Shown: one piece after another, positions 26,816 to 39,500 of the stretch
How the letters are laid out: the number at the start of each line of letters is the position of its first letter
How positions within the stretch are numbered: position 1 is the stretch's first letter
Source: Azonexus fungiphilus
GTDB lineage: Bacteria; Pseudomonadota; Gammaproteobacteria; Burkholderiales; Rhodocyclaceae
Assembly: GCF_003634965.1 (NCBI RefSeq)
Contig: NZ_RBXP01000011.1
Coordinates: 496,001-560,000 of the forward strand
DNA length: 64,000 nucleotides
Direction: 5' to 3'
Notes under the pieces: generated by a model
What the model was told of the DNA's origin: nothing
The model's database searches: none
Seen by the model: only the letters and a program-made list of their open reading frames with translations
Program-made: the position numbers and the translations under genes

Positions 26816-27784
26816 ATGAAGAAAATCACCGTACTGGCATCCGCACTGGCCATCATCGGCACGCTTGGCGCCACGCCGGCGCAAGCCCAGCAGAAATTCG
26901 TCACCATCGGTACCGGCGGCGTGACCGGCGTGTACTACGCAGCCGGTGGCGCCATCTGCCGCCTGATGAACAAGGATCGCGCCAAGCACGGCATCCGCTG
27001 CTCGGTCGAAAGCACCGGCGGTTCGGTCTACAACGTGAACACCATCAAGGCCGGCGAACTCGACTTCGGCGTTTCCCAATCCGACGTCCAGTTCAATGCC
27101 GTCAAGGGCCTGGCCCAGTTCAAGGACGGTGGCGCCATGGGCGACCTGCGCGCTGTCTTCGCACTGCATCCGGAACCGCTGACGATCGCTTCGCGCAAGG
27201 AAGCCAACGTCGCCAAGTTCGAGGACTTCAAAGGCAAGCGCTTCAACATCGGCGTCCCGGGCTCCGGCCAGCGCGCCACCATGGAAGTCCTGCTGCCGGC
27301 GATCAACATGAAGACCAGCGATTTCTCGCTGGTTTCCGAACTGAAGCCTGACGAGCACGGCGCTGCCCTGTGCGACAACAAGATCGACGGCTTTGCCTTC
27401 GTCGTCGGCCACCCGGCTGCCAACATCCAGGACGTCACGACGACCTGCGGTGCCAAGCTGGTCAGCGTCACCGGCGCCGGCGTGGACAAGCTGATCGCCG
27501 CCTATCCGTACTATGCCAAGGCGACCATCCCGGGTGGCATGTACGCCAACAACCCGAACCCGACCACGACCTTCGGCGTCGTCGCCAGCATCGTCTCGTC
27601 GGCCAAGGTGCCGGATGACGTCGTCTACACGATGGTCAAGTCGGTCTTCGAGAACTTCGAAGAGTTCAAGAAGCTGCACCCGGCTTTCGGCAACCTCGAC
27701 CCGAAGAGCATGATCAAGGACGGTCTGTCGGCGCCGCTGCACAACGGTGCGGTCAAGTACTACAAGGAAAAGGGCTGGATGTAA
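26816..27784 (+). CDS. TAXI-family TRAP transporter solute-binding protein
   Basis: 322 residues with a signal peptide cleaved near AQAQQ (about residue 25). The mature start [20 protein letters not shown] is the TAXI-family hallmark, followed by [30 protein letters not shown]. It would bind its ligand in the periplasm and hand it to the fused permease downstream. TAXI proteins in several bacteria bind glutamate, and glutamate dehydrogenase follows in this cluster, so glutamate is the best guess. AAGGAG precedes the ATG. Confidence 0.93.
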   Translation: MKKITVLASALAIIGTLGATPAQAQQKFVTIGTGGVTGVYYAAGGAICRLMNKDRAKHGIRCSVESTGGSVYNVNTIKAGELDFGVSQSDVQFNAVKGLAQFKDGGAMGDLRAVFALHPEPLTIASRKEANVAKFEDFKGKRFNIGVPGSGQRATMEVLLPAINMKTSDFSLVSELKPDEHGAALCDNKIDGFAFVVGHPAANIQDVTTTCGAKLVSVTGAGVDKLIAAYPYYAKATIPGGMYANNPNPTTTFGVVASIVSSAKVPDDVVYTMVKSVFENFEEFKKLHPAFGNLDPKSMIKDGLSAPLHNGAVKYYKEKGWM

Positions 27785-27843
27785 TTCCGCTCCGGGCCGG
27801 CATCGTCCGGGCGTCCTGACGATGTCGGCCGACGAATAACCCT

Positions 27844-27873
27844 CAGCAAGACGCCGCTGGCGTCTTGCTGCGT
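27844..27873 (+). terminator. hairpin between TAXI binding protein and permease
   Basis: A perfect 12-bp stem (CAGCAAGACGCC at 27844-27855, loop GCT, GGCGTCTTGCTG at 27859-27870) followed by CGTTT. A second, imperfect stem lies just before it (27796-27807 with 27818-27829). Position after the binding-protein gene suggests partial termination or 3'-end protection, giving more binding protein than permease. Confidence 0.6.
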
Positions 27874-27909
27874 TTACACATCAGCCCGAAACACTGGGGG
27901 AACCGCAGC

Positions 27910-30516
27910 ATGACAAGCTCGGACAAAAACAACACAATTCATGAACTGACCGACGAACAGCTCAAGCAGATCGTCGCCGAAGCCGATACCGGCGGCCGCA
28001 AGCCGACCGGTCTCGCCGCCCAACTGCTGGTCGCCGTGGCCCTGGCCTGGTCCCTGTTCCAGCTCTGGATCGCCTCGCCGCTGCCTTTCTCGCTCGGCGT
28101 CTTCGTCCTCAACGATACCGAATCGCGAGCCATCCACCTCGCCTTCGCCGTTTTCCTCGCCTTTGCCGCCTACCCGGCCTGGAAGCGCTCGCCGCGCGCC
28201 TACGTGCCGGTCATCGACTGGCTGCTGGCGATCGCCGCCGCCTTTTGTGCCGGCTATCTGTTCCTCTTCTACAAGGAGCTTGCAGCTCGCCCCGGCATGC
28301 CGACGACGCTCGACCTGGTCGTCGCAGTCACCGGCCTGGCACTGCTGCTCGAAGCCGCCCGCCGGGCACTCGGCCTGCCCATGGTGATCCTGGCCATCGT
28401 CTTCCTCGGCTACATCTTCCTCGGCCCTTACATGCCGGAAGTCATCGCCCATCGCGGCGCTTCGCTGGCCAAGGGGATGAGCCACATCTGGCTGACCACC
28501 GAAGGCGTCTTCGGCGTCGCCCTGAGCGTCTCGGCCAGCTTCATCTTCCTCTTCGTGCTTTTCGGCGCCCTGCTCGAAACCGCCGGCGCCGGCAACTACT
28601 TCATCAAGTCGGCGATCGCCCTGCTCGGCCACATGCGCGGCGGCCCGGCGAAAGCCGCGGTGGTCGCCTCGGCGAGTACCGGCCTGATTTCCGGCTCGTC
28701 GATCGCCAATGTCGTGACCACCGGCACCTTCACCATCCCGCTGATGAAGAGCGTCGGCTACCGTGCCGACCAGGCCGCCTCGGTCGAGGTCGCCTCATCG
28801 GTCAACGGCCAGATCATGCCGCCGGTGATGGGCGCTGCCGCCTTCCTGATGGTCGAGTATGTCGGCATTCCTTATGTCGAAGTGATGAAGCACGCCCTGG
28901 TGCCTGCCTTGATCTCCTATATCGCGCTGTTCTACATCGTGCACCTTGAAGCTCTGAAGATGAAATTGCAGGGCTTGCCGCGGCGCGAGCCGCTGCCTTG
29001 GCAAAAAACCATGATCTCGACGGTGATGACCGTCTCCGGCATGGTCATCCTGTCCGCGATCATTTACTGGGGATTCGGCTGGATCAAGGATGTCGCCGGC
29101 GATAGCGCCTTCGTCATCGTCGGCCTGCTGATGCTCGCCGCTTATGTCGCCATCGTCCGTTTCGCCGCTCGCTATCCCGAGCTGCACATGGACAAGCCCG
29201 ACGAAAAGATGGAATACCTGCCGGAAATCGCGCCGACGCTGAAATCCGGGCTGCATTTCCTGCTGCCGGTCGCCGCCCTCGTCTGGAACCTGATGGTCGA
29301 ACAGCTTTCGCCGGCGCTATCGGCGTTCTGGGCAACGATGTTCCTGATGTTCATCCTCGTCACCCAGCGTCCGCTGTTCGCCTATTTCCGCGGCCAGGGG
29401 CAATACGCCCAGGCCAGCCGCCAGGGCTTCAAGGACCTCTTCGACGGCCTGGTCACCGGCGCCCGCAACATGATCGGCATCGGCATCGCCACTGCCACCG
29501 CCGGCGTCATCGTCGGTACCGTGACGCTGACCGGCGTCGGCCTGGCGATGACCGAACTGGTCGAAATCCTTTCCGGCGGCAACCTGATGGTGATGCTGGT
29601 CCTGGTCGCGGTGATCTCGCTGATCCTCGGCATGGGTCTGCCGACCACCGCCAACTACATCGTCGTGTCCACGCTGATGGCCCCGGTGATCGTCGAACTC
29701 GGCGCGCAGAGCGGCCTGCTCGTGCCGCTGATCGCGGTACACCTGTTCGTCTTCTACTTCGGGCTGATGGCCGACGTCACGCCGCCGGTCGGGCTCGCCT
29801 CCTACGCCGCCGCCGGGATCGCCAAGAGTGATCCGATCAAGACCGGTTTCACCGCCTTCGGCTACAGCGCGCGCACGGCGATCCTGCCGTTCATGTTCAT
29901 CTTCAACACGCAGTTGCTGTTGATCGGCATTACCGACGCCTTCCACCTGATCCTGACGATCGGCAGCGCGACGCTGGCCAGCCTGATGTTTGCCGCGGCA
30001 ACCCAGGGCTTCTTCCTGACCCGCAACCGCATCCATGAAACGCTGATCCTGCTTCTGGTGACCTTCAGCCTGTTCCGTCCTGGATTCTGGATGGACATGA
30101 TCCATCCGCCGTTCGAGAAACTCGCAGCCACCGAGTTGACGCGGGTTGTCGAAGCCGCGCCGGCAAACACCAAGCTGCGCGTCTGGGTCGAAGGCACGAC
30201 GCTGGAAGGCAAGGACGTCACCAAGGGGGTGCTGCTCTCGCTCGGCGAACCGGGCAAGGCCAGCGAGCGCCTCGGTCGCATGGGCCTGACCGTGATGAGC
30301 CTGGGTGACCAGGTGCAGGTGGCAGCGGTCCGTTTCGGCAGTCCGGCAGAAAAGCTCGGCCTCGAGCAGGGATTCACTTTCAAGCATATCGAGGTTCCCA
30401 ACCCCGGCAGCCCGGACAAGGAATGGATGTTCATCCCGGCCTTGCTGCTGCTGGCCCTGGTCTGGTTCATGCAGCGCGCCCGGCGTGACCGTGAAGAAGG
30501 CCTGACCAACGCCTAA
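27910..30516 (+). CDS. TRAP transporter fused permease (DctQM type) with DUF3394 tail
   Basis: 868 residues from an ATG 10 bases after GGGGGA. The small-subunit part (about 35-165) and the large DctM part (about 170-700) are fused, with many helices and conserved stretches such as GSSIANVVTTGTFTIPLMK, ASSVNGQIMPPVMGAAAFLM, LGMGLPTTANYIVVSTLMAP and GLMADVTPPVGLASYAAAGI. A soluble C-terminal segment (about 740-840) and a last helix match the DUF3394 tail of this group. It moves the TAXI ligand with Na+ across the inner membrane. Confidence 0.93.
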   Translation: MTSSDKNNTIHELTDEQLKQIVAEADTGGRKPTGLAAQLLVAVALAWSLFQLWIASPLPFSLGVFVLNDTESRAIHLAFAVFLAFAAYPAWKRSPRAYVPVIDWLLAIAAAFCAGYLFLFYKELAARPGMPTTLDLVVAVTGLALLLEAARRALGLPMVILAIVFLGYIFLGPYMPEVIAHRGASLAKGMSHIWLTTEGVFGVALSVSASFIFLFVLFGALLETAGAGNYFIKSAIALLGHMRGGPAKAAVVASASTGLISGSSIANVVTTGTFTIPLMKSVGYRADQAASVEVASSVNGQIMPPVMGAAAFLMVEYVGIPYVEVMKHALVPALISYIALFYIVHLEALKMKLQGLPRREPLPWQKTMISTVMTVSGMVILSAIIYWGFGWIKDVAGDSAFVIVGLLMLAAYVAIVRFAARYPELHMDKPDEKMEYLPEIAPTLKSGLHFLLPVAALVWNLMVEQLSPALSAFWATMFLMFILVTQRPLFAYFRGQGQYAQASRQGFKDLFDGLVTGARNMIGIGIATATAGVIVGTVTLTGVGLAMTELVEILSGGNLMVMLVLVAVISLILGMGLPTTANYIVVSTLMAPVIVELGAQSGLLVPLIAVHLFVFYFGLMADVTPPVGLASYAAAGIAKSDPIKTGFTAFGYSARTAILPFMFIFNTQLLLIGITDAFHLILTIGSATLASLMFAAATQGFFLTRNRIHETLILLLVTFSLFRPGFWMDMIHPPFEKLAATELTRVVEAAPANTKLRVWVEGTTLEGKDVTKGVLLSLGEPGKASERLGRMGLTVMSLGDQVQVAAVRFGSPAEKLGLEQGFTFKHIEVPNPGSPDKEWMFIPALLLLALVWFMQRARRDREEGLTNA

Positions 30517-30537
30517 CCCCTGGAAAGGACACCTAGC

Positions 30538-31848
<1,311 letters not shown>

Positions 31849-31901
31849 GCCCCTGGCGTCGATCTGACGGTCGACGCCCGTCCCGGGCAAAAAACCAGAC
31901 A

Positions 31902-31934
31902 CTGCGGCGGCCCCGACGGCCGCCGCAGTTTCGT
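31902..31934 (+). terminator. intrinsic terminator after gdhA
   Basis: An 11-bp perfect stem CTGCGGCGGCC (31902-31912), loop CCGAC, GGCCGCCGCAG (31918-31928), followed by TTTCGTT. It lies 53 bases after the gdhA stop. Confidence 0.75.
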
Positions 31935-31950
31935 TCATAATCCGCCGACC

Positions 31951-32838
31951 ATGCCAAGACTGCTGACCAATCCCTATCTCCTGCTCACCCTGACCGCGCT
32001 GTTCTGGTCGGGCAACATGGTGCTCGGCCGCGGCATCCGCGCCGACGTGCCGCCGATGGCGCTGGCCTTCTGGCGCTGGGCGATCGCCTTCCTGCTGGTA
32101 CTGCCGCTGGCGCTGCCGCACCTGAAAAGCCAGTGGCAGCTGCTCAAGCAGGGCTGGCGGCCGGTGCTCGTCCTCGGCCTGCTCGGCGTCGGCGGCTACA
32201 ACACCTTCGCCTACCTGGCGCTGCAGACGACCACCGCGACCAACGCGGTGCTGCTAAACTCCTTCATCCCGGTCGCCACCATCGCCATTTCCTGGGCCTT
32301 CCTCGGCAAGCGCCTGACGCCGCTGGCGGCGACCGGCGTCGTCATCTCGCTGATCGGCGCGATGACCATCGTCGCCCGCGGCGACCTCGACGTGCTGCTG
32401 CACCTGGCGCTCAACAGCGGCGACCTGTGGATGCTCGGCGCCGTCGCCATCTGGGCGATCTACACCGTCGGCCTGGCCTGGCGCCCGGCCGGCGTGCATC
32501 CGATGCTGATGCTCGCCGCCTTCACCACCGTCGGCCTGGCCGCGCTGTTTCCGGCCTATCTCTGGGAAATCGCCGAGGGGCGGACGATCAACGTGCACCT
32601 CGGTTCGCTGGCCTCGCTCGCCTACGTCGGCATCTTCCCCAGCTTCGTCGGCTACATCTTCTACAACCGCGGCGTCGCCGAAGTCGGCGCCAACAAGGCC
32701 AGCCTGTTCATCCACCTGATGCCGGTCTTCGGCACCCTGCTCTCGGTCGTCTTCCTCGGCGAGATCCCGCACGCCTACCACTACGCCGGCATCGCGCTGA
32801 TCTTCGTCGGCATCTGGCTGACGATGAAGAAGGGCTGA
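31951..32838 (+). CDS. EamA/DMT-family transporter
   Basis: 295 residues with ten hydrophobic helices arranged as two EamA repeats. The first repeat starts LLLTLTALFWSGNMVLGRGI and includes TTTATNAVLLNSFIPVATIA; the second contains LASLAYVGIFPSFVGYIFYN and ASLFIHLMPVFGTLLSVVFL. These are inner-membrane exporters of metabolites; the substrate is unknown. It ends 7 bases before mtfA. Confidence 0.9.
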   Translation: MPRLLTNPYLLLTLTALFWSGNMVLGRGIRADVPPMALAFWRWAIAFLLVLPLALPHLKSQWQLLKQGWRPVLVLGLLGVGGYNTFAYLALQTTTATNAVLLNSFIPVATIAISWAFLGKRLTPLAATGVVISLIGAMTIVARGDLDVLLHLALNSGDLWMLGAVAIWAIYTVGLAWRPAGVHPMLMLAAFTTVGLAALFPAYLWEIAEGRTINVHLGSLASLAYVGIFPSFVGYIFYNRGVAEVGANKASLFIHLMPVFGTLLSVVFLGEIPHAYHYAGIALIFVGIWLTMKKG

Positions 32839-32845
32839 CCGGCGG

Positions 32846-33598
32846 ATGGGCCTGTTCGACTGGTGGCGCCGGCGCCCGGCGCCAATTCCCGAGGCCCTGT
32901 GGCAGCGCACGCTGGCCAGCCTGCCCTTCTTCGCGACGCTGACGGTCGACCAGCAGAAACGCCTGAAAACGCTGAGCGAACGCTTTCTCGCCGAAAAGGA
33001 ATTCACCGCCGCCGGCGGGCTCGAACTGAACGACGAAATCTGCGTCGCGATCGCCGCCCAGGGCTGCCTGCCGATCCTCGAACTGGGCCTGGGCGCCTAT
33101 GGCGACTGGGTCGGCATCGTCGTCTATCCCGACGAATTCGTCGTCCAGCGTGAAATCGCCGACGCCGATGGCGTCGTGCACGAGTTCGCCGACGTGCTCG
33201 CCGGCGAAGCCTGGGAAGGCGGGCCGCTGCTCGTCTCGTGGCGCGACGTGCAGATGGCCGGCGGCGACTACAACGTCGTCATCCACGAATTCGCGCACAA
33301 GCTCGACATGCTCAACGGCGAAGTCGACGGCATCCCGGCGCTGCACTCGACGCTGACGGTCGACCGCTGGGAAAGCGTGTTTTTCGCCGCCTACGACGAC
33401 TTCTGCGCCCGCGTGGACAGCGGCGAGGAGACGATCATCGACCCCTACGCCAGCGAAGCCCCCGAGGAATTCTTCGCCGTCCTCAGCGAATGCTTCTTCG
33501 GCATCCCGGACGTCGTAGACGCCGAGTACCCGGCGCTCTACGCGCTGCTGCGCGAGTACTTCCGCCAGGACCCGCTGGCCCGGCTGCGGGCAAAATAA
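32846..33598 (+). CDS. mtfA: zinc-dependent peptidase MtfA
   Basis: 250 residues. The zinc motif HEFAHKLDMLNG (HExxH) lies in YNVVIHEFAHKLD, and a later Glu occurs in EAPEEFFAVLSECFF, the gluzincin-type layout of MtfA. The N-terminal LPFFATLTVDQQKRL segment matches the family. In E. coli MtfA binds the glucose-PTS repressor Mlc; in betaproteobacteria the partner is unclear. It follows the EamA gene by 7 bases and is closed by a palindromic terminator. Confidence 0.93.
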   Translation: MGLFDWWRRRPAPIPEALWQRTLASLPFFATLTVDQQKRLKTLSERFLAEKEFTAAGGLELNDEICVAIAAQGCLPILELGLGAYGDWVGIVVYPDEFVVQREIADADGVVHEFADVLAGEAWEGGPLLVSWRDVQMAGGDYNVVIHEFAHKLDMLNGEVDGIPALHSTLTVDRWESVFFAAYDDFCARVDSGEETIIDPYASEAPEEFFAVLSECFFGIPDVVDAEYPALYALLREYFRQDPLARLRAK

Positions 33599-33620
33599 AA
33601 GCCGGCCCGCGGGCCGGCTT
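33599..33620. terminator. bidirectional terminator between mtfA and fliW
   Basis: A perfect 22-bp palindrome with arms AAGCCGGCCCG/CGGGCCGGCTT. Plus-strand A residues before it give TTATTTT on the minus strand, making it a good fliW terminator; it also lies directly after the mtfA stop. Confidence 0.75.
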
Positions 33621-33638
33621 GGCATGGCGCGAGGTCGC

Positions 33639-34079
33639 TCAGACCTTGCTCACCAGGTTCGACAGGGTGACGTTGGTGGCCACCTGGGCGAGCAGCTTCT
33701 GCAGGCCGACACGCGCCTTCAGGTTGATGATCAGCGGTGCGCGCAGGCTCGGGGCGATGCCGGCGCCCTCTTCTTCCTGCTTGTAGAGAACCAGCATGAC
33801 GACCACGTCCTCGGCCGCCGGCGACTGCAGCAGCGCGTCTTCCTCGTCGGTCAGCTCGAGCTCGTAGCTGAAGCCGAGCGCAGCCGGGTCGATGATCTGG
33901 AAGGCCAGGGCCGGATCCTCGAGCGACTGCAGCGTGAAGCTCGCCGGCGTGCCCTTGGCTTCCTCGTGGGCCAGCATGAAGCGGGTCTTGTCCTCGAAAG
34001 CGAACAGGCCCTTGGGGAAAGTGACGATCTTTTCCGGCGCGACGTCGACGGCACCGAACAGGTAAGTCTGGACTTGCAT
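33639..34079 (-). CDS. fliW: flagellar assembly factor FliW
   Basis: 146 residues with a strong GGAGGAAA Shine-Dalgarno. Family features include [17 protein letters not shown] at the N-terminus, the region [17 protein letters not shown] and a C-terminal [14 protein letters not shown]. FliW binds and sequesters CsrA until flagellin accumulates, so linking CsrA release to flagellum assembly. No flagellar gene or csrA is adjacent; it stands alone between mtfA and tex. Confidence 0.92.
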   Translation of the reverse strand: MQVQTYLFGAVDVAPEKIVTFPKGLFAFEDKTRFMLAHEEAKGTPASFTLQSLEDPALAFQIIDPAALGFSYELELTDEEDALLQSPAAEDVVVMLVLYKQEEEGAGIAPSLRAPLIINLKARVGLQKLLAQVATNVTLSNLVSKV

Positions 34080-34198
34080 GGGTTTCCTCCTCTGACATTG
34101 GAATGCTGACGCAGACATCCTACACCGTTCGGCGCGCAGTTGTAATTTCGCCGGGGATTGCGCATCATTGCCCCCCTTTTTTGCTGCCCGCCGTTTCC

Positions 34199-36505
34199 AT
34201 GCTCGCACCCATCGAACACCGCATCGCCCTCGAACTCGGCGTCCGCCCGGCCCAGGTCAAGGCCGCCGTCCAGCTCCTCGACGAAGGCGCCACCGTGCCC
34301 TTCATCGCCCGCTACCGCAAGGAAGTCACCGGGGAACTCGACGACACCCAACTGCGCAACCTCGAAGAGCGCCTCGGCTACCTGCGCGAGCTCGAGGATC
34401 GCCGCGGCGCGGTGCTGGCCAGCATCGAGGAACAGGGCAAGCTGACGCCGGAACTGCGCGGCGAGATCGAGAACGCCGAAACGAAGCAGCGCCTCGAAGA
34501 CCTCTACCTGCCGTACAAGCAGAAGCGCCGGACCAAGGCGCAGATCGCCCGCGAAGCCGGGATCGAGCCGCTCGCCCTCGGCCTGCTGGAAAACCCCGAG
34601 CTGACGCCGGAAGACGAAGCCGAGAAGTACATCAACGCCGAGGCCGGTTTCGCCGACACCAAGGCCGTCCTCGACGGCGCCCGCCAGATCCTGATGGAAA
34701 AGTTCGCCGAAGACGCGCAACTCTTGCAGACGCTGCGCGACTACCTGAAAGAGCACGGACTTTTGCGGTCGACCGTGGTCGAAGGCAAGGAAACCGAAGG
34801 CGCCAAGTTCCGCGACTGGTTCGACTTCGCCGAATCCATCGTCGACATGCCCTCGCACCGTGCGCTGGCGCTGCTGCGCGGGCGCAACGAAGGCTTCCTC
34901 AACGTCGCCCTGGTGCTCGACTCGGAACTCAACGAAGACGCCGTCAAGCCCGGCCCGAACGCCTGCGAGCAGCGCATCGCCGCGCGCTTCGGCATCAAGC
35001 ACCAGAACCGCCCGGCCGACAAATGGCTGCAGGACACCGTGCGCTGGACCTGGAAGGTCAAGGTCTATACCCACCTCGAACTGGAACTGGTCAACGAACT
35101 GCGCGAGCGCGCCGAGGAAGAAGCCATCCGCATCTTCGGCAAGAACCTCAAGGACCTGCTGCTCGCCGCCCCGGCCGGCCAGCACGTGACCATGGGCATC
35201 GACCCGGGCATCCGCACCGGCTGCAAGATCGCCGTCGTCGACGCCACCGGCAAGCTGCTCGACACCGCCACCATCTACCCGCACGAACCGCGCAACGACT
35301 GGGCCGGCTCGATCTCGACGATCGCCCGCCTGGCCTCGACGCATGGCGTGACGCTGGTCGCCATCGGCAACGGCACCGCCAGCCGCGAGACCGACAAGCT
35401 GGTCCAGGACGTCATGAAGAAGTACCCGGAAGCCCGGCTGCAGAAGATCGTCGTCTCGGAAGCCGGCGCCTCGGTCTATTCCGCTTCGGAACTGGCCGCC
35501 AAGGAATTCCCCGACCTCGACGTCTCGATTCGCGGCGCCGTGTCGATCGCCCGCCGCCTGCAGGACCCGCTCGCCGAACTGGTCAAGATCGAACCAAAGT
35601 CGATCGGCGTCGGCCAGTACCAGCACGACGTGTCGCAATCCAAGCTGGCGAAGAACCTCGATGCCGTCGTCGAGGACTGCGTCAACGCCGTCGGCGTCGA
35701 TGTGAACACCGCCTCGGTGCCGCTGCTCACCCGCATTTCCGGCCTCAACGGCAGCCTGGCCGCGAACATCGTCAGCTACCGCGACGCCCACGGCGCCTTC
35801 AAGAGCCGCGACGACCTGAAGAAGGTGCCGCGCCTCGGCGACAAGACCTTCGAACAGGCCGCCGGCTTCCTGCGCGTGCCGAACGGCGAGAACCCGCTCG
35901 ACGCCTCTTCCGTGCACCCGGAAGCCTATCCGCTGGTCGAGAAGATCATCGTCGACCTGAAGAAGCCGATCAAGGAACTGCTCGGCAACAGCCAGGCGCT
36001 CAAGGGCCTCAACCCGGCCAAATACACCGACGAGCGCTTCGGCCTGCCGACCGTGCAGGACATCTTCAAGGAACTGGAAAAACCCGGCCGCGACCCGCGC
36101 CCCGAGTTCAAGACGGCGACCTTCGCCGACGGCGTCGAGGAAGTGAAGGACCTGCGCCCGGGCATGATCCTCGAAGGCGTCGTCACCAACGTCGCCGCCT
36201 TTGGCGCCTTCGTCGACATCGGTGTGCACCAGGACGGCCTGGTCCATGTCTCGGCGCTGTCCAACAGCTTCGTCAAGGACCCGCACGACGTGGTCAAGGC
36301 CGGCCAGGTGGTCAAGGTCAAGGTGCTCGAAGTCGACCTCGCCCGCCAGCGCATCGCGCTGACCATGCGCATGAGCGACGAGCCGAAGAAACACGACGGC
36401 GGCAGCCAGCGCGGTGCGCCGCTGTCGAAGCAGCAGGCTCGCCACAACGCGCCGCCGCCGGCCGGCAACGCGATGGCCAACGCCTTCGCCAAGCTGCGCA
36501 AATAA
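34199..36505 (+). CDS. tex: Tex-family transcription accessory protein
   Basis: 768 residues from the ATG at 34199 ([20 protein letters not shown]). Order: N-terminal helical region with [17 protein letters not shown], YqgF/RuvC-like domain (about 320-450, [20 protein letters not shown]), helix-hairpin-helix region (about 490-560, [20 protein letters not shown]) and a C-terminal S1 domain (about 650-720, [20 protein letters not shown]). Tex binds nucleic acids and affects transcription and stress tolerance. It is divergent from fliW. Confidence 0.96.
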   Translation: MLAPIEHRIALELGVRPAQVKAAVQLLDEGATVPFIARYRKEVTGELDDTQLRNLEERLGYLRELEDRRGAVLASIEEQGKLTPELRGEIENAETKQRLEDLYLPYKQKRRTKAQIAREAGIEPLALGLLENPELTPEDEAEKYINAEAGFADTKAVLDGARQILMEKFAEDAQLLQTLRDYLKEHGLLRSTVVEGKETEGAKFRDWFDFAESIVDMPSHRALALLRGRNEGFLNVALVLDSELNEDAVKPGPNACEQRIAARFGIKHQNRPADKWLQDTVRWTWKVKVYTHLELELVNELRERAEEEAIRIFGKNLKDLLLAAPAGQHVTMGIDPGIRTGCKIAVVDATGKLLDTATIYPHEPRNDWAGSISTIARLASTHGVTLVAIGNGTASRETDKLVQDVMKKYPEARLQKIVVSEAGASVYSASELAAKEFPDLDVSIRGAVSIARRLQDPLAELVKIEPKSIGVGQYQHDVSQSKLAKNLDAVVEDCVNAVGVDVNTASVPLLTRISGLNGSLAANIVSYRDAHGAFKSRDDLKKVPRLGDKTFEQAAGFLRVPNGENPLDASSVHPEAYPLVEKIIVDLKKPIKELLGNSQALKGLNPAKYTDERFGLPTVQDIFKELEKPGRDPRPEFKTATFADGVEEVKDLRPGMILEGVVTNVAAFGAFVDIGVHQDGLVHVSALSNSFVKDPHDVVKAGQVVKVKVLEVDLARQRIALTMRMSDEPKKHDGGSQRGAPLSKQQARHNAPPPAGNAMANAFAKLRK

Positions 36506-36508
36506 AAA

Positions 36509-36541
36509 AGCCGGGGCAGGATTCCCCTGCCCCGGCTGCTT
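36509..36541. terminator. bidirectional terminator between tex and the autotransporter
   Basis: A 12-bp perfect stem (AGCCGGGGCAGG at 36509-36520, CCTGCCCCGGCT at 36526-36537) with a 5-base loop. On the minus strand it is followed by TTTTTATTT, an excellent terminator for the autotransporter; on the plus strand only GCTTT follows. Confidence 0.85.
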
Positions 36542-36553
36542 TCACCGCCGCGA

Positions 36554-39500
36554 TCAGAACGCCCAGATCGCCCGCGCGCTCAACTGGTGGATCCGGTAGG
36601 CCTGGCGGAACTCGCCGTCATAGCTGAGCGCGACGCTGACACCGTCGGCAACCTGCTTGCGATAGGCGGCACCGACCTGCAAGGCATCGCGCTCCGGCTT
36701 GTCCGAATCGATCCGGAAACTCGAACCGCCACCGTTCAGGCTGGCGCTGATCTGCGGCGCATTGGCGAATTCGTGCAGGTAACGGGCGCGCAGCTGCCAC
36801 TGGCTGTCGGTCGACAACTGCTGGCGCAACTCGACGCCGAGCACCGACTGCAGCGAACGCGAGCTGCCGTCGCCGACGCGCAGCGCAGCCGCGGCATCGC
36901 CCTTCTCCGTATAGCTGCCGGTGCGCACGTAGCCCGCCCGCGCACCGAGCAACCAGCGCCCGGACCAGGTCGGCGAGATGGCGAACGGGAAGCCGAACTC
37001 GACCCGGCCGTTCACACCGTAGCCGCGATAGTCGCCGCGCAAGTCGGCGGCAAAGCCGCCGAAGGCGACGCGACGGCGGCTGGCGTAGTCGTTGTAGCCG
37101 GCAACCAGCGACGCATCGAGCGTCAGGTCGTCGGCACGGCGGATCAGGTAAGTCCCCAGATGCAGCGAACCGACGCGCAGGTCGTCACCGCGTGCGATGC
37201 CGTTGCCGTCGGTGGTGGCACGCGTGTAGCCGGCCGAAATCCCGACCACCTCGTGCGCCGAGCGATCCGCCTCGATACCGGCAGCGACGCCGCCGGCGGC
37301 GATCCGGTAGCCACCGCTATCCGCCCGCGCCCCCTGGCTCCCCCAGGCGCCCAGGGTTTCCAGCCAGAACCGGCGCCCGCCGTCATCGCCGGAAGCGAGG
37401 CCGCTGCGCGCCGCCGCCGCACGATTGTCGAAGGCCGAGAACAACATGCCCGATGCCATCTGCGTCGCCCGGAAGCCGCCGCCGTTGCTGGGCGGCGCGA
37501 CTTGCGCCAGGGCCTGGTCAAGCGCCGCGCCCGATGACTGGCTGTCCAGCGCAGCGAGCAGCGGATCGGCGCTGGAACTGCCGGACTGACCGAGTTGATC
37601 GAGGACGCCGGCCAGCCCGCGGCGATCGCCTGCCGCCAGCGACGCCAGCGTCGCCGTGCGCGTCGCCGTCAGCAACAGGTCGCCGCCGGACTGGCTCAGG
37701 GCATAGCTGACCGTTGCCGACCCGGCATCCGCCGCCAGGCTCGGCAAGCCCGAGACACCGCCCTGGACCAGCGTGTACTGCGCGCCATGGGTCACGTAGG
37801 CCTGCGGCAACGGACGGATCGTCGCGCTCGCCGCCAGCGTCGTGGTCCCGGCCACCGTGAAGCGATCGCTGCTGTTGCCCTGCCCCAGGCGCATCTCGAC
37901 ACTGGCCGCGGCGCCGAGCGCAAGATTGCCGCCGACCGCGATGTTGCGCAGCACCTCGCCGACGGGCGCCCGGAAGCTGCCTTCGATGGCGATGTCGGCG
38001 CTGGTCGACACCCCGCCATTGACCTGCAGGCTGGCGCCGGCGTCGACCTGCAGGGCGGTGACGTTGCCCAGCGCATAATCGAACACCGTGCTCCCGTCGC
38101 GCACGATGAAGCGCTCGAAGCCGCTCAGCGTGCCGCTGGCGAAGCGCTGGCTGCCGCCGGTCTCGAGGGTGTCGCTGCCGGCACCGCCGACCACGCTGCC
38201 AACGACGACGCCGCTGCTGCCGCCGGCGAACAGCTTGAGCACGTCGTCGCCGTCGCCCATGTCGATCGCCAGGCCGTTGCGGCCTTCGATGCGGCCGTAG
38301 TTGCTCAGCGTGTCGGCACCGCCGCCCATCTGCACGGCCGCCCCGGCCGTCGTGCTGGCCGCTTCGTCCACCCGCGTCGATTCGCTGCCGCCGGTGATCG
38401 TGCCGCTGGCGTAATTGACCAGGAGATCGTCGAAATTGCCGACCAGTCCGATTGCCGTCCGCCGCTCGCCGACGATGCTGCCTTCGTTGTAGATGCGCGC
38501 CGCGGCCGGATTGGCCGTCGCCGTGCCGCGCCCGGCGGCAAGCGCCGTGCCGTTGGCTCCGTCGTCGATGAGGATGCCCTTGGACTGGCCGTAGATCGTC
38601 GCCCCGGCATGGTTGACGATGGTCCCGCCACCGGCCGCGATGCCGTCGGCGCCATTCGCATTGCCGCCCGAGTCGAGGCCGCCGGCACCGTTGCCGCGGA
38701 TGCTGCCCCAGTTCTCGACATAGGCGACACCGTCGATATCGACCCCGTCGCCATCGCCGTTGCTGGTCGTCAGGCCCAATCCCTCGTGGTCGTAGACATT
38801 GCCGGCGCCGGCGTAATTGCCGCTGATCGCGCCATGGTTGATGACCACGCCGTGGCCGTCGAGGCCGACGCCGGAGCCGTTGTTGCCGGTCAGCGTGGCA
38901 CCGGCGTAGTTGATCACCACCGGGTTGTCGATGCGGATGCCGCTGGTCGTGGTCACCCCGACGACCTTGTCGAAGGTCGCGCCGTTGGGACCGGTCGACG
39001 TCACCACCAGGCGGTCGATGCCGACCAGGTCGCTGTCGGCGGCCGCAGCCACCGGGTCGCCGCCGTCGATGGCATGACGCGGGCCGGTGATCGAACCATG
39101 GTTGAGGATCAGCACGTTGGTGCGCCCGTTCTCGATGGCCACGCCATCGGCCGCCGAATAGTCATTGACGCAGGCCGCCCCGAGATAATCCGGGCAACTG
39201 GTATTGACCGCGCCGGTCGAGAAGATCGCGCCGTAATTGGTCAGCGTGAAATTGCTGCCCAGGCGCAGCGCATCGTTGCCGGTCGAGCTGATCACCGCGC
39301 TGCGGTTGCCGGCGGCGCCGTTGATGATCTGGTTGTTGGTCGAGGAATAGGCGGCATCGGCCTTGATCGCCCGCTCGCCGCCGACCGACGGCCCGCTCTG
39401 GGCGATCGTCCCCTGGTTGTCGATCAGGTAGCTGCCGGCGGCACGGTTCAGGCGGATGACGACGTTGCCGCTGGCGCTGATCAGGCCGCCGGACTGGTTG

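Noticed and set aside
33851..36445. Long minus-strand frame opposite tex
   Set aside because: Tex domains are complete on the plus strand; the opposite frame is low-complexity and has no ribosome-binding site.
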